Assembly: GCF_011193355.1 (NCBI RefSeq)
Contig: NZ_CP049780.1
Location: forward strand, 5,910,445 to 5,974,444
Source: Streptomyces sp. JB150
Lineage (GTDB): Bacteria; Actinomycetota; Actinomycetes; Streptomycetales; Streptomycetaceae
Length of the DNA stretch: 64,000 nucleotides
Reading direction: 5' to 3'
Position 1 is the stretch's first letter. Every line of letters begins with the position of its first letter. A program made the translations under genes and the position numbers. The notes under the pieces are model-generated. The model was not told the DNA's origin. It saw nothing but the letters and a program-made list of their open reading frames with translations, and did no database searches. This document shows, piece by piece, positions 1 to 9,675 of this stretch.

Positions 1-1031
1 CAGTCGCGCGGCCCTTCCTGTTCCGCGCGCCGCGTCTCCTCGCTGATCGCGGACGCAGGTGTCTCCTCCCCGGACCTGCCGGGCTCATCGGTCCAGCCGG
101 GCCCGCGTCCGTGCGCGGGCAGCGGGCCGAGCGCCGTGACCGCGGCCGGCTCCGCCGCGCGGTGTGCCCGCCGGGGCCGGACGAGCCGCAGCCACGCCAG
201 CACCAGCAGGGCCGCCAGCGCGGCGAAGGGCAGCACCGCGGCGAGCGCCACGACGATCCAGCGCAGCATTCCGAGGAACGCCGCCCAGCCGCCGCCGAGC
301 GCGTCCGCGACGCCCGGGTCGTCGTCGGCGGCGTCCTGCACCGCCGGCGTCTCGTTCAGCGACACGGTGATCGTCGCCAGACTCGTCCGGTCCTTCAGCG
401 ACGCCTGCCGGGCGAGCAGTGACTCCAGGTCGGCCTGCCGGCTGCTCAGCTCGCCCTCCAGGGTCACCACGTCGCCGAGCTTGGTCGCCTCCTCCATCAG
501 CGCGCGGATCCGCTCCACGCTGGCCCGCTGGGTGCGGATCCGGCTCTCCACGTCGACGACCTGCTCGGTGACGTCCTGCGCCTTCGCGGTGCGCTCCAGC
601 AGCCGGCCCGTGCCCTCCAGGTCCTCCAGCACCTCCTCGTACCGGTCGACCGGCACCCGCAGCACCAGCTCGGTGTACTCCTCGTCGTCGTTGCGGTGGG
701 TGGTCTCCCGGCCGACGTGGCCGCCCGCGCCCTCGGCGATCGCGCGGGTCTCGGCGAGCGCCCGGGGCACGTCCTTCACCTGCACGGTCAGGGACGCGGT
801 GCGGATGATGTGGCTCGCGGCGGGCTTCGGCGCCTTGTCCTGCGCGGTCCGGGACCGGCTGCCGGAGGAGCCCTCCGCGTAGCCCGCCCCCGCGTCGGCG
901 GCCTTGGCCCCCTTGTCGGCGGCCCCGGACGCGTCGCCCTCGCCGCTGCATCCGGTGGCCGCGAGGGCGGTGGCCAGCAGCAGCCCGGCGAGATACCGGA
1001 CGGGTCGTCGGGCGGAGTGTCGAGTGCGCAT
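1..1031 (-). CDS. DUF4349 lipoprotein (C-terminus beyond window)
   Basis: Function unknown; predicted membrane-anchored lipoprotein. Starting from the ATG at 1029-1031 the product has a basic N-terminus, a hydrophobic stretch and a lipobox ending LAATGC. A Ser/Ala/Lys-rich linker follows, then the DUF4349 core (SLTVQVKDVPRALAE, LVLRVPVDRYEEVLEDL), then a charged, heptad-like coiled-coil segment (residues around 150-215) and one Leu/Ala/Val-rich transmembrane helix. The tail is basic and charged. The frame is open to base 1, so the stop codon lies outside the window. A long ORF in another frame of the same strand (85-1146) is arginine/glycine-rich nonsense. The start faces hemY divergently across about 160 bp. 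Family assignment is confident; the biological role is not known. Confidence 0.85.
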   Translation of the reverse strand, partial: MRTRHSARRPVRYLAGLLLATALAATGCSGEGDASGAADKGAKAADAGAGYAEGSSGSRSRTAQDKAPKPAASHIIRTASLTVQVKDVPRALAETRAIAEGAGGHVGRETTHRNDDEEYTELVLRVPVDRYEEVLEDLEGTGRLLERTAKAQDVTEQVVDVESRIRTQRASVERIRALMEEATKLGDVVTLEGELSSRQADLESLLARQASLKDRTSLATITVSLNETPAVQDAADDDPGVADALGGGWAAFLGMLRWIVVALAAVLPFAALAALLVLAWLRLVRPRRAHRAAEPAAVTALGPLPAHGRGPGWTDEPGRSGEETPASAISEETRRAEQEGPRD

Positions 1032-1190
1032 ACGGGTGTACCCCCCGGGTGTCGGTGCGACGGACATTCCTGTGACGCGCGGGCACCGGCGAACGTTTGG
1101 CGCGCCAGGCCTCGAACCGGTCACGGTCGGGCCTCGGCCGGGACACGGCCCGCGAGCGGCACTGTCAGTGGTGTTTGAGAGGGTGAGGGC

Positions 1191-2648
1191 ATGAGCGGAG
1201 TACGGAACGGCGACGGCGGACGGGTCGTCGTCATCGGAGCGGGCATCGCCGGGCTGGCCGCCGCCCACCGGCTGCTGGAGCGCGGGGCGCGGGTGACCGT
1301 GCTGGAGGCGTCCGACCGGGTCGGCGGCAAGCTGCTGCCCGGCGAGATCGCGGGCGTACGGGTCGACCTCGGCGCCGAGTCCCTGCTGGCCCGCCGCCCC
1401 GAGGCGATCGGCCTCGCCCGCGAGGTGGGCCTCGCCGGCCGGCTCCAGCCGCCCGCCACCAGCACCGCCGCACTGTGGACCCGCGGAGTCCTGCGCCCCA
1501 TGCCCAAGGGCCACGTCATGGGCGTCCCCGGCACCGCCGAAGCCCTGTCCGGCGTCCTCTCCGAGGAGGGCGTGCGCCGCATCGAGCGGGACGCCGAACT
1601 GCCCCGCACCGAGGTCGGCGACGACATCGCGGTCGGGGAGTACGTGGCGGCCAGGCTGGGCCGCGAGGTCGTCGACCGCCTTGTCGAACCCCTGCTCGGC
1701 GGGGTCTACGCGGGCGACGCCTACCGGCTGTCCCTGCGCTCCGCCGTCCCCCAGCTCTTCGAGGCCGCCCGCACCCACACCTCGCTCACCGAGGCCGTCC
1801 GGGAAATCCAGGCCAAGGCGGCGGCGAACCCGCGGACCGGCCCCGTCTTCATGGGCCTGGAGGGCGGCGTCGGCACCCTGCCGCTCGCCGTCGCCGACTC
1901 GGTGCGCTCCCGCGGCGGCGAGATCCTGACCCGGACGCCGGCGACCGAGCTGCGCCGGGACACCGGCACGGGCTGGCGGATCACCGCGGGCGGCCGCACG
2001 CTGCACGCGGACGCCGTGGTCGTCGCCGTCCCCGCGCCGGCCGCCGCCGGCCTGCTGCGCGCCGAGGCCCCCGCGGCCGCGGCCGAGCTGGCGGCCGTGG
2101 AGTACGCGTCGATGGCGCTGATCACCCTCGCCTACCGCCGCGCCGACGTCCGCCTCCCCGAGGGCAGCGGCTTCCTGGTCCCCCCGGTCGACGGCCGCAC
2201 CATCAAGGCGGCCACGTTCGCCTCCCACAAGTGGGCCTGGATCGCCGAGGAGGACCCCGGCACGGTGGTCCTGCGCACCTCGGTCGGACGCTACGGCGAG
2301 ACGGAGATCCTCGGCCGCGACGACGCCGGCCTGGTCGCCGTCTCCCGCCACGACCTCGCGGCGGCCACCGGCCTCGACGCCGCCCCCGTCGCCACCCGCG
2401 TCACCCGCTGGGACGGCGGCCTGCCGCAGTACCCGGTCGGCCACCACGCGCGCGTGGCCCGCGTCCGCGGCCACCTCGCCGGCCTGCCCGGCCTCGCCGT
2501 CTGCGGCGCGGCCTACGACGGCGTCGGCGTCCCCGCGTGCGTCGCGAGCGCGTACGCCGCGGTGGACCAGCTGGCCGGTGACCTGCGCGGTGTGGAGCAG
2601 CTCACCGCCCACCCGGTGCAGAGCCTGCACGGCGGAGCGGGAGAATGA
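1191..2648 (+). CDS. hemY: Coproporphyrinogen/protoporphyrinogen oxidase (HemY/CgoX type)
   Basis: FAD-dependent oxidase of late heme synthesis, also called hemG or cgoX. In Actinobacteria it is expected to oxidise coproporphyrinogen III to coproporphyrin III in the coproheme branch. The 485-residue product starts with a dinucleotide-binding motif ([19 protein letters not shown], residues 12-30) and the GG motif ASDRVGGKL. It ends with the typical FAD-contact segment [24 protein letters not shown] at 1191 is preceded by GAGGG. The stop overlaps the start of hemQ (ATGA), which fits translational coupling of two successive heme enzymes. The length is normal for the family. Confidence 0.95.
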   Translation: MSGVRNGDGGRVVVIGAGIAGLAAAHRLLERGARVTVLEASDRVGGKLLPGEIAGVRVDLGAESLLARRPEAIGLAREVGLAGRLQPPATSTAALWTRGVLRPMPKGHVMGVPGTAEALSGVLSEEGVRRIERDAELPRTEVGDDIAVGEYVAARLGREVVDRLVEPLLGGVYAGDAYRLSLRSAVPQLFEAARTHTSLTEAVREIQAKAAANPRTGPVFMGLEGGVGTLPLAVADSVRSRGGEILTRTPATELRRDTGTGWRITAGGRTLHADAVVVAVPAPAAAGLLRAEAPAAAAELAAVEYASMALITLAYRRADVRLPEGSGFLVPPVDGRTIKAATFASHKWAWIAEEDPGTVVLRTSVGRYGETEILGRDDAGLVAVSRHDLAAATGLDAAPVATRVTRWDGGLPQYPVGHHARVARVRGHLAGLPGLAVCGAAYDGVGVPACVASAYAAVDQLAGDLRGVEQLTAHPVQSLHGGAGE

Positions 2649-3379
2649 GGGACATGAGTGACGACGCCACCACCCCCGGCCGGATCCCGAACAAGGGCAA
2701 GCTGGCCAAGGACCTCAACGAGGTCATCCGCTACACCCTGTGGTCCGTGTTCAAGCTGAAGGACGTCCTCCCCGAGGACCGCGCGGGCTACGCCGAAGAG
2801 GTCCAGGAGCTGTTCGACCAGCTCGCCGCGAAGGACGTGACGATCCGCGGCACCTACGACGTCTCGGGTCTGCGCGCCGACGCCGACCTGATGATCTGGT
2901 GGCACGCCGAGACCAGCGACCAGCTGCAGGAGGCCTACAACCTCTTCCGCCGCACCCGCCTGGGCCGCGCGCTGACGCCGGTGTGGTCCAACATGGCGCT
3001 GCACCGCCCGGCCGAGTTCAACCGCTCGCACATCCCGGCGTTCCTCGCCGACGAGACGCCCCGCGACTACGTCAGCGTCTACCCCTTCGTGCGCTCCTAC
3101 GACTGGTACCTCCTGCCGGAGGAGGACCGCCGCCGCATGCTCGCCGACCACGGCAAGATGGCCCGCGGCTACCCGGACGTCCGCGCCAACACCGTCGCCT
3201 CCTTCTCGCTCGGCGACTACGAGTGGATCCTCGCCTTCGAGGCCGACGAGCTGTACCGGATCGTCGACCTCATGCGCCACCTGCGCGCCTCCGAGGCCCG
3301 CTTGCACGTCCGCGAGGAAGTCCCCTTCTTCACCGGCCGCCGCAAGTCGGTGGCCGACCTGGTGGCCGGGCTCGCCTGA
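2645..3379 (+). CDS. hemQ: Coproheme decarboxylase HemQ (chlorite dismutase family)
   Basis: Actinobacterial HemQ/ChdC, which decarboxylates coproheme to heme b using peroxide. The 244-residue product shows the family signature [17 protein letters not shown] (the Tyr of YPF or a neighbouring Tyr is the likely radical site), a later His in [14 protein letters not shown] that fits the proximal heme ligand, and a ferredoxin-like repeat. ATG 2645 overlaps the hemY stop and has GGAG 6-9 bases upstream. An in-frame ATG at 2654 would give a 241-residue protein beginning MSDDATT, a common start in relatives. Pairing with hemY supports the role. Confidence 0.95.
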   Translation: MRDMSDDATTPGRIPNKGKLAKDLNEVIRYTLWSVFKLKDVLPEDRAGYAEEVQELFDQLAAKDVTIRGTYDVSGLRADADLMIWWHAETSDQLQEAYNLFRRTRLGRALTPVWSNMALHRPAEFNRSHIPAFLADETPRDYVSVYPFVRSYDWYLLPEEDRRRMLADHGKMARGYPDVRANTVASFSLGDYEWILAFEADELYRIVDLMRHLRASEARLHVREEVPFFTGRRKSVADLVAGLA

Positions 3380-3386
3380 CGAGCCG

Positions 3387-4973
3387 TCACCGCGCGGCGC
3401 GCGGTTCCGGCTCCGGGTGCGGCGCGCACGCGGCGCGCCGCCCCGGCACCCGGCCCTCCAGGAGGTACGCCTCGACGTGCCCGTTCACACACGCGTTGGG
3501 GCCGCCCACGATGCCGTGCGTCCCGGCGTCCCGCTCGGTGACCAGCACCGACCCCGACAGCCGCCGGTGCAGCTCCAGCGCCCCCTCGTACGGCGCCGCG
3601 GCATCCCGCTCCGCCGCCAGAATCAGGGTCGGCGGCAGCTCGCCGGGCCCGGTCCGCACGTCCAGCGGCTGCTGGCGCGGCGCCGCCCAGTACGCGCACG
3701 GCAGGTTCATCCAGACGTTGTCCCACGTCTCGAACGGCGCCACCCGCGCCAGCCGCGTGTTGTCCCGGTCCCACACCTCCCACTGGGTCGGCCAGGGGGC
3801 GTCGTTGCACTCCACGGCCGTGTAGACCGCGCTCGCGTTCTCCGCCTCGGCCGCCGCCTCCCGGCGCGGCGCGGCCAGGTCGACCAGCGGCTGCGGATCG
3901 CCCTTCAGGTACGCCGACAGCGCGTGCGCCCGCCCCGGCCAGTAGTCGTCGTAGTACCCGGCCTGGAGGAACAGGTTCTGCAGCTGCCCCGGCCCGGCCT
4001 TCCCGCCGGCCGGCTCCGCGGCCAGCCGCGCCCGCGCCCGGTCGTAGCTGCGCTGCACGGCCTGTTCGGTCTCGCCCAGCCCGTACACGCCGTGGTGCCG
4101 GGCGATCCACTCCTTCACCTCCGTCCAGCGCTCCTCGAACGCCGCCGACTGGGCGAGGTTGTTGCGGTACCAAATCTGCGCCGGGTCCGGGTTCACCGCC
4201 GAGTCGAACACCATCCGCCGTACGTGCGAGGGGAACAGGGTGGCGTACAGCGCCCCGAAGTAGGTGCCGTACGAGGACCCGAGGAACGTCAGTCTCTCCT
4301 CGCCCAGCGCGGCGCGCAGCACGTCCAGGTCGCGGGCGTTGTTGAGGGAGTGGTAGTGGCGCAGCGCGTCACCGGACCGCTCGGCGCAGCCGCGCGCGTA
4401 CGCCTTGGCCTGCGCGATGCGTTCGCGCTTGTACGACTCCGAGGGGTGGGTGGGTGCCTGGGTGGGGCCCTTGAAGACGTCCTTCGGGTCGCGGCAGGAC
4501 AGCGGGGCGGACCGGCCGACGCCGCGCGGCGCGTAGCCGACCAGGTCGTAGGCGGCGGCGATGCGCTTCCACTCGGGCAGCCTGCCGACCAGCGGGAAGT
4601 GGAAGCCGGAGGCGCCGGGGCCGCCGGGGTTGAAGACGAGGGCGCCCTGCCGGGGCACCTTGTGCTTGCTGTTGCCCGGGTCGCGCTGGGTGGCCCGGAC
4701 CCGGCTGACGGCCAGCTCGATCTGCCGGCCGCCCGGCCGCGCGTAGTCGAGCGGGACGCGTACCGTGCCGCATTCCATCCGGCCCGGCAGGTCCTGGCCG
4801 GCGCCGTCGCACGGGCCGAACTCGACGCCCCGCACGGCCGCCCGGGCGACGGCCACCGCGGTGCCGCTCGCCTCCGGGGGCGCCGGGGAGCGGGGAGCGC
4901 TGCCGGCGGGGGCGGCGGCGAGGGTGGTCAGCAGCAGGGACCCGGCGGCCGTGTAGAGGGCGGCAGCTCTCAT
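3387..4973 (-). CDS. Secreted alpha/beta hydrolase (S33/TAP-like peptidase)
   Basis: Probable exported tripeptidyl-aminopeptidase-like hydrolase. I chose the ATG at 4971-4973 (528 residues) over a TTG 33 bases upstream, because GGGAG sits seven bases before it and a signal peptide follows at once (hydrophobic run ending AAAPAGSA). The oxyanion segment NPGGPGASG and the nucleophile elbow LGSSYGTYFGA are clear. The acid and base are expected in ILAAERDAAAPYEGA and RDAGTHGIVGG. Cysteines in the C-terminal TAP-like region (NACVNGHVEAYL, RRAACAPHP) are typical of Streptomyces SlpD/SlpE relatives. It converges on hemQ with only a 7-bp gap. Its exact substrate cannot be read from the sequence. Confidence 0.88.
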   Translation of the reverse strand: MRAAALYTAAGSLLLTTLAAAPAGSAPRSPAPPEASGTAVAVARAAVRGVEFGPCDGAGQDLPGRMECGTVRVPLDYARPGGRQIELAVSRVRATQRDPGNSKHKVPRQGALVFNPGGPGASGFHFPLVGRLPEWKRIAAAYDLVGYAPRGVGRSAPLSCRDPKDVFKGPTQAPTHPSESYKRERIAQAKAYARGCAERSGDALRHYHSLNNARDLDVLRAALGEERLTFLGSSYGTYFGALYATLFPSHVRRMVFDSAVNPDPAQIWYRNNLAQSAAFEERWTEVKEWIARHHGVYGLGETEQAVQRSYDRARARLAAEPAGGKAGPGQLQNLFLQAGYYDDYWPGRAHALSAYLKGDPQPLVDLAAPRREAAAEAENASAVYTAVECNDAPWPTQWEVWDRDNTRLARVAPFETWDNVWMNLPCAYWAAPRQQPLDVRTGPGELPPTLILAAERDAAAPYEGALELHRRLSGSVLVTERDAGTHGIVGGPNACVNGHVEAYLLEGRVPGRRAACAPHPEPEPRAAR

Positions 4974-5146
4974 CGCGTACTCCCTTTCGGTGCGCGGCAG
5001 CGACAAAAGGGATGTTTCGTTCGCGTGTCACCGAAGGCAAGCACCGGGGGCCCGGTGTCGCCGCGTGCTTCCGCACGCCCCCCGAACAGGTGTCACCGGA
5101 ATGTTCGGCGGGGCGGGGCGGGGCGGAAGGAGGGACCGGCGCCGGG

Positions 5147-5902
5147 TCAGTGCCGGCGGTCGAACGCCGCCCGCAGTTCCGGTTCGCCGACCGCGCGGAC
5201 GCCGTGGACGGCGACCGCGGTGAGGTACGCGCGGTCGTCGGTGTGGTCGCCGCGGTGCCGGGGCAGCGCGGCCAGCAGCCGCTGCCCGGCCGGGGAGGCC
5301 CACCGCGAGCACGGGTGCGCCTCGATGCGCGCGAGGGCCAGGCAGCCCAGGGAGAGGACGAGGGGCAGCGCGAACCAGCAGGCGATCAGGTACCGCTCCA
5401 GCCCCGGTTCGCCGGGCAGCAGCAGCGCGGTGACGCCCAGCACGACCACGGCTGTGGCCGCGGCGCGCACCTGCCGCACACCGGCCGCGACCGTCGTCCG
5501 GGCCCCGGCCGGCACGGCCAGACCCGCGCGGACCAGCCGGTCGGCGAGCCCGCGCACCGCGTCGGTGGTCGCGGCGGCGGCCCGGACCGGAGCTATGGGG
5601 GACTGCCCCCGCGGGCCGATCGCTCCTATCACCGAGCGCTCTATGTCGTCCCGCCCGTGCGGGTCGACGACGGTCGCCCAGCCGGTGTGCGCGAGCAGCA
5701 GGCGGCGCTGACGGGCCATCGAGAGCAGCGCGAGATCGGCGACCCGCACGGGGCCGCCGGACAGGAACGCGGCCTCGTAGAGCGTCAGTTCGTGTGCCGG
5801 GTCCGTGTCCGCCCCGGCCGTGCGTACGGCGGCGAGGCACAGGGAGGCGCACGCCGCCCCGGCGGCGGACCAGGCGAGGAGCAGGAGCGGGACCCAGAAC
5901 AT
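5147..5902 (-). CDS. TIGR04222 domain membrane protein
   Basis: Membrane protein of unknown function. The 251-residue product has an N-terminal hydrophobic helix (residues 2-25), the TIGR04222-like segment LTLYEAAFLSGGPVRVADLALLSMARQRRLL, a soluble region, and two closely spaced helices (roughly 145-185). Genes of this family often sit beside DUF692 (MNIO) genes, as here: the MNIO gene lies 128 bp upstream on the same strand. The Gly/Cys-rich tail that I recall in many family members is absent; the C-terminus is charged (GEPELRAAFDRRH). The ATG at 5902 has no strong Shine-Dalgarno sequence, so the start is moderately sure. Confidence 0.78.
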   Translation of the reverse strand: MFWVPLLLLAWSAAGAACASLCLAAVRTAGADTDPAHELTLYEAAFLSGGPVRVADLALLSMARQRRLLLAHTGWATVVDPHGRDDIERSVIGAIGPRGQSPIAPVRAAAATTDAVRGLADRLVRAGLAVPAGARTTVAAGVRQVRAAATAVVVLGVTALLLPGEPGLERYLIACWFALPLVLSLGCLALARIEAHPCSRWASPAGQRLLAALPRHRGDHTDDRAYLTAVAVHGVRAVGEPELRAAFDRRH

Positions 5903-6030
5903 GCCGTGTTTCTATGCCGTCGGTCCGCGGAATGCCATGCCCCGTTCAAAATCCGGACGGGACGTTGCCGGTATGTGACGTTCTGTTCCGTGGCCGTCGG
6001 GCGTGGTCAGACCGGGCGGGGACGGCCGGG

Positions 6031-7413
6031 TCAGCGTCGCAGCAGGACCCGTCGGGCGCCGCGGGCGAGCCGTACGGCCGGACGCGCCGAGTACGGCACC
6101 GGGCCGGACCGCTCCCGCCACCACGCCCGCACCTCGCGCCGCACCCGCGTCTCCAGGCGGCCGGAGCGCAGCAGGTGCTCGGCGAAGTCCAGGGCGTCGC
6201 GCCGGTAGCCGCCGGTCATCGGACGGCCGTGCGCGTAGGCGAGGAACTCCGTGCGGTACGCGTCCCCCAGCAGCGCGGGCAGTTCCGGCGCCACCTTCGC
6301 CACGACACCGGCCCGCTTCCCGGCGAGCGCCCGCGCCTGCACGCGGAGGCGGGCCCGGTCGAACCCCTCCGGCACGGGCGTCCCGGCGACGAGCGCGGAG
6401 AGCAGGGCGGTCTGGGCGAGGGCGAGCCGTTCCCGGGCAGGAGCTGTAGCAGAGGCTCCCGGGGCGTCGGCGGGGGCCTCCGGAGCGGCGGAGGCGGTCG
6501 GGGCGGCGGCGGAGGCTGCCGGTGTGGGAGCCGCGGCCTTCTGGGCGTCGGCGGAGGCGGTCAGGGCACCCGCCGCCCGCGCCCTCGCGCGGCCCTCCGC
6601 CAGGGCCGCGCGGATCGTCCGCAGCTCGCCCCTCAGCTCCTCCGGCTCCGGGAAGTTCTCGTCCCGCTCCAGCAGCACTCCGGGCGGTGACACCCGGGAG
6701 GCGAGGTCGGTGAGGATGTCGAGGACCGGACGCGGGACGGGGTGGGCGTGGCTGTCGTGCCACACCCCGTCGCGCTCGAAGCCGCCCGCGACATGGACGT
6801 ACGCGAGGGCTTCCAGGGGCAGTTCGGCGAGCGCCTTGGCGGGGTCCTCGCCGCGGTTGACGTGGTTGGTGTGCAGATTCGCCACGTCGATCAGCAGCCG
6901 TACGCCCGTGCGGTCCGCGAGGTCGTACAGGAACTGGCCCTCCGTCATCTCCTCGCCCGGCCAGGAGATCAGCGCGGCGATGTTCTCCACCGCGAGCGGC
7001 ACGGGCAGCGCGTCCTGGGCGATCCGTACGTTCTCGCACAGCACGTCCAGCGCGTCGCGGGTGCGCGGCACCGGCAGCAGATGTCCCGCCTCCAGCCGCG
7101 GTGAGGCGGTCAGCGGGCCGCCCGCGCGGACGAACGCGATGTGCTCGGTGACCAGCGGCGAGCCCAGCGCCTCGGCCCGCTCGGCCAGCGCCGTGAGCCG
7201 GCCCGCATCCGGCCGGTCCGCGCCGCCGAGCCCGAGGGAGACCCCGTGCGGTACGACGGTCACGCCGCGCTCGCGCAGCCGTCGCAGCGAGTCGGGCAGA
7301 TGGCCGGGGCAGACGTTCTCGGCGACGACCTCCACCCAGTCGACGCCCGGCATCGCCTCGACGGCGTCCGCGATCTCCGGCCGCCACCCGATGCCCGTTC
7401 CCAGTCGCCGCAT
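6031..7413 (-). CDS. MNIO (DUF692) enzyme with C-terminal partner-like domain
   Basis: Multinuclear non-heme iron-dependent oxidase family (DUF692; relatives MbnB and TglH modify cysteine-containing peptides with partner proteins). ATG 7413 is preceded by GGAGG; the frame upstream is nonsense. The TIM-barrel part (residues 1-about 285) keeps the metal-ligand segments [46 protein letters not shown] and WHDSHAHPV. After an Ala/Pro-rich linker, residues 330-460 form a helical domain ([33 protein letters not shown]). It resembles the HvfC/DUF2063-like partner that other MNIO enzymes use as a separate protein. The downstream TIGR04222 gene is a candidate substrate or partner. No obvious cysteine-rich precursor peptide is visible. 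Confidence 0.88.
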   Translation of the reverse strand: MRRLGTGIGWRPEIADAVEAMPGVDWVEVVAENVCPGHLPDSLRRLRERGVTVVPHGVSLGLGGADRPDAGRLTALAERAEALGSPLVTEHIAFVRAGGPLTASPRLEAGHLLPVPRTRDALDVLCENVRIAQDALPVPLAVENIAALISWPGEEMTEGQFLYDLADRTGVRLLIDVANLHTNHVNRGEDPAKALAELPLEALAYVHVAGGFERDGVWHDSHAHPVPRPVLDILTDLASRVSPPGVLLERDENFPEPEELRGELRTIRAALAEGRARARAAGALTASADAQKAAAPTPAASAAAPTASAAPEAPADAPGASATAPARERLALAQTALLSALVAGTPVPEGFDRARLRVQARALAGKRAGVVAKVAPELPALLGDAYRTEFLAYAHGRPMTGGYRRDALDFAEHLLRSGRLETRVRREVRAWWRERSGPVPYSARPAVRLARGARRVLLRR

Positions 7414-7558
7414 GGTCCCCCACCTCCGCGCTCTCCAGCAGGCGTGAGGGGGGTATGGCCCCGGCCCCGGGCGTCGAACCCTGTCGCATCCACCTTCAGA
7501 GCAACATTTGAGGTTCGGTCCGCACGGGGCCGGGGAACGGGATCGGGCCGGGGTCCGC

Positions 7559-8434
7559 TCAGACCCTGCGGTAGCGGGCCATCGCGATCGAGAACAGGCC
7601 GAAGACGGCCAGGCCGAGCGCCACCAGACCGAGCAGCCAGGGCCCGGCCGGGGTGTCGGCGAAGGAGCGCAGCGTGCCGTCCAGGCCCTTGGCCTTCCCG
7701 GGGTCGAACTGCACCGCGGCGGTGACCACGAAGACGCCGGCCGCCGCGTAGACCAGGCCGCGCGCCACGCCGCCGGTGACGCCGAGGACGTCCACGACGC
7801 GCCGGGCCCGCCGGGACATCCGCACCCTGTTGAGGTGCTTGTGGAAGGTGCGCCGGGCCGCGCGGACGCCGATCCCGACGCCGACACCGAGGATGACGAG
7901 GCCCGCGAGGCCCACCAGCCAGCGTCCGAGGGGAAGTTCGAGGGCCCGGGCGGTCAGGTCCCGTGAGGTCGCGTCGCTGCCCTCGCTGTTCTTGGAGGAG
8001 GTGACGAACGTCAGCACGGAGAACGCCAAGAAACCGTAGAAGACACAGCGGCCGGCGTTCAGGGCGCGCTTGGAGGCCTTGTCGCCGTCCGGGCCGGACG
8101 CTCCGAAGACGGCTTCGGTCAGCCGCCACAGGGCCATGCCGACCAGGCCGATGCCGATGGCCCACACCAGCGTCTCGCCGAACGGCTGCCGGGCCAGCTC
8201 CTGGACGGCTCCGCTGCTGTCCGCCTGCCGGGAGCCGCCGCTGCCGTCGGCGATGCGCAGCGCCAGCACGCCGATCAGCAGATAGATCGTGCCGCGCGCC
8301 ACCAGTCCCCAGCGGGCCGCGGCGTCGACGACGGAACCGTTCGCCGCCCGGCGGGCGCGGGCGGCACCCGCACCGCGCCCCGGGCGGAGTCGGGCCCGCA
8401 GGCCCCCTTGTGTCACGGACGATCCCGTCGCCAT
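7559..8434 (-). CDS. DUF1206 membrane protein
   Basis: Integral membrane protein of unknown function. Starting from ATG 8434 (GGGAGG nine bases upstream) the 291-residue product holds three copies of the DUF1206 unit, each about 70-80 residues with two helices and the recurring pattern [20 protein letters not shown], then [20 protein letters not shown] and later repeats ending [18 protein letters not shown]. Six transmembrane segments in total. The apparent 95-residue N-terminal extension of the open frame is non-coding in character (Pro/Arg/Gly-rich) and overlaps the small upstream gene. Nothing nearby indicates a pathway. Confidence 0.9.
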   Translation of the reverse strand: MATGSSVTQGGLRARLRPGRGAGAARARRAANGSVVDAAARWGLVARGTIYLLIGVLALRIADGSGGSRQADSSGAVQELARQPFGETLVWAIGIGLVGMALWRLTEAVFGASGPDGDKASKRALNAGRCVFYGFLAFSVLTFVTSSKNSEGSDATSRDLTARALELPLGRWLVGLAGLVILGVGVGIGVRAARRTFHKHLNRVRMSRRARRVVDVLGVTGGVARGLVYAAAGVFVVTAAVQFDPGKAKGLDGTLRSFADTPAGPWLLGLVALGLAVFGLFSIAMARYRRV

Positions 8435-8570
8435 GGCCGCTGCCCTCCCGTCGTCGACCCGCCCCGGCGGTGTGTTCGATACCGGCAGGAGCCCGGATGC
8501 CCCCGCCGGGGCGGGGTATGCGCCCGCCGCCGCCCGCACCCGTGGGTGCGGCCGGGGCACGGGCTGGTGG

Positions 8571-8714
8571 TCACCGGCGGCGCAGCTTGCCGAGGAGGGT
8601 GCGGGCCCGCGCGCGGTTGCGGGGATCCGACGCCGCCCGCCGCGCCGAGTCGATGGTCCGCCGGCCCTGGGGGGTGCGGCTGTAGCGCTTGATGCGGTCG
8701 AGTATGCCGGGCAT
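8571..8714 (-). CDS. Small basic protein, 47 aa
   Basis: A short gene I infer from a strong ribosome binding site (GGAGG, five bases before ATG 8714) and sensible codon use. The product is very basic and helical: MPGILDRIKRYSRTPQ at the start, then a stretch with many Arg (RRTIDSARRAASDPRNRAR) and the end LLGKLRRR. Its size and composition recall small nucleic-acid- or membrane-binding proteins of Streptomyces, but I do not recognise the family. It lies 137 bp upstream of the DUF1206 gene on the same strand and could be co-transcribed. Confidence 0.65.
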   Translation of the reverse strand: MPGILDRIKRYSRTPQGRRTIDSARRAASDPRNRARARTLLGKLRRR

Positions 8715-8807
8715 GACAACCTCCGTGAGTCGTGTGTGCCGGACGTGTGTGCCGGACGGAGCGCTCGGCTCCTTTCCGCCCGTCTACCCGCGCTGGGCGG
8801 TCGAACG

Positions 8808-8956
8808 CAGCCGTCGTGGCCGGACGCCTGTCGTGGCCGGCCGCAGCCGTCGTCGCCGTCGTGGCCGGACGCGGCTTTGTCGCCGTCGTGGCGGGACGCG
8901 GCCGGCTTGGCCGAACCCAGCCGTCGTGGCCGAACCCGGCCGTCGTCGCCGCACCC
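8808..8956. repeat. Degenerate GC-rich tandem repeats
   Basis: The intergenic stretch before the gene at 9008 contains repeated variants of CCGTCGTGGCCGGACGC: near 8810, 8829, 8858, 8882, 8920 and 8940. Copies differ by a few bases and spacing is irregular (about 17-30 bp). No gene is seen in 8715-9007 besides this. Related repeats occur at 19.8-20.0 kb. Confidence 0.6.
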
Positions 8957-9007
8957 CGTGCCGGGACGGCCGCGTTTGCCCGCGGCGGATGCGGTAACGC
9001 GCTCTCC

Positions 9008-9466
9008 ATGGCCAACTCACAGGAGCAGGAAGGCAAGACGGCGCGCGCCGCCCGTACGACGAAGGCGGTCGCGACCAAGGCAGCCGAGAAGACCGAGAAG
9101 ACCGGGAAGACAGCGTCGTCGGCCGCGGCGGCGGGCGGCAGAACCGCGACGAAGGCGGCGGACAAGGCGGCGTCGCCGGGTGCGACCGCCGCGCGGGCGG
9201 CCCGGTCGGCGTCCGCCGGGGCGTCCCGGGCGGTGTCCTCAGCGAGCAGCGCGCTCGCGGGCACCCGGGAGACCGTCGTGTCGGCCGCCGGCCAGGTCGC
9301 CTCGGTCGCCGGCACCGCGTGGACCGTCGTCAAGAACCGCAAGCTCATCGCCGCCGGAACCGCGACGGGCGTGACGGCCCTCGCCACGGCGTCCTTCGTG
9401 GCGGGCCGCCTCGTCGAGCGCAGCGGCCAGGGTCCGATCACCCGCCTGACCGGAGGCCGCATCTGA
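9008..9466 (+). CDS. Ala/Lys/Thr-rich protein with hydrophobic C-terminus
   Basis: Unrecognised 152-residue protein of low complexity. Residues 1-55 are rich in Lys, Thr and Ala (KTARAARTTKAVATKAAEK), resembling histone-H1-like tails. A Ser/Ala-rich section follows, and near residue 110 a basic pair precedes a hydrophobic helix (LIAAGTATGVTALATASFVAG), then a short polar tail. It could be a small membrane-anchored or nucleoid-associated protein. The ATG at 9008 has no clear Shine-Dalgarno sequence, and the frame runs open upstream through the repeat region, so the start is uncertain. A strong hairpin lies 80 bp after the stop. Confidence 0.65.
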   Translation: MANSQEQEGKTARAARTTKAVATKAAEKTEKTGKTASSAAAAGGRTATKAADKAASPGATAARAARSASAGASRAVSSASSALAGTRETVVSAAGQVASVAGTAWTVVKNRKLIAAGTATGVTALATASFVAGRLVERSGQGPITRLTGGRI

Positions 9467-9546
9467 CCGCCCGGACACCACGGCCCTCGCACCCCCTGAA
9501 GGGCTGCCGGCAAACGCACCGCCCGTTCCCTCACCGCACGACAAGG

Positions 9547-9602
9547 CGGCAGCGGCCCGCCCGGACCACTCGCTGACGCGTGGTCCGGGCGGGCCGCTGC
9601 CG
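9547..9602. terminator. 22-bp perfect inverted repeat, bidirectional terminator
   Basis: Perfect 22-bp arms (9547-9568 and 9581-9602) with a 12-base loop sit between the convergent genes ending at 9466 (+) and 9676 (-). There is no T-run, as is usual for Streptomyces terminators. The position and the perfect pairing make a shared transcription terminator the best reading. Confidence 0.85.
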
Positions 9603-9675
9603 TGCGTGCGCCACGGGCCTGCGCCGTACGCTGCGGGCCCCGGCCGGGCACGCAGTGCGCTGACCCCGTCGCGTC

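Noticed and set aside
85..1146. 353-residue open frame at the left edge
   Set aside because: Arg/Gly/Pro-rich composition of a shifted frame. The DUF4349 frame, open to the edge, carries the lipobox and family motifs.
7414..7887. N-terminal extension of the MNIO gene
   Set aside because: The extension is Ser/Arg-rich, overlaps the DUF1206 gene on the same strand, and the internal ATG at 7413 has a strong ribosome binding site.
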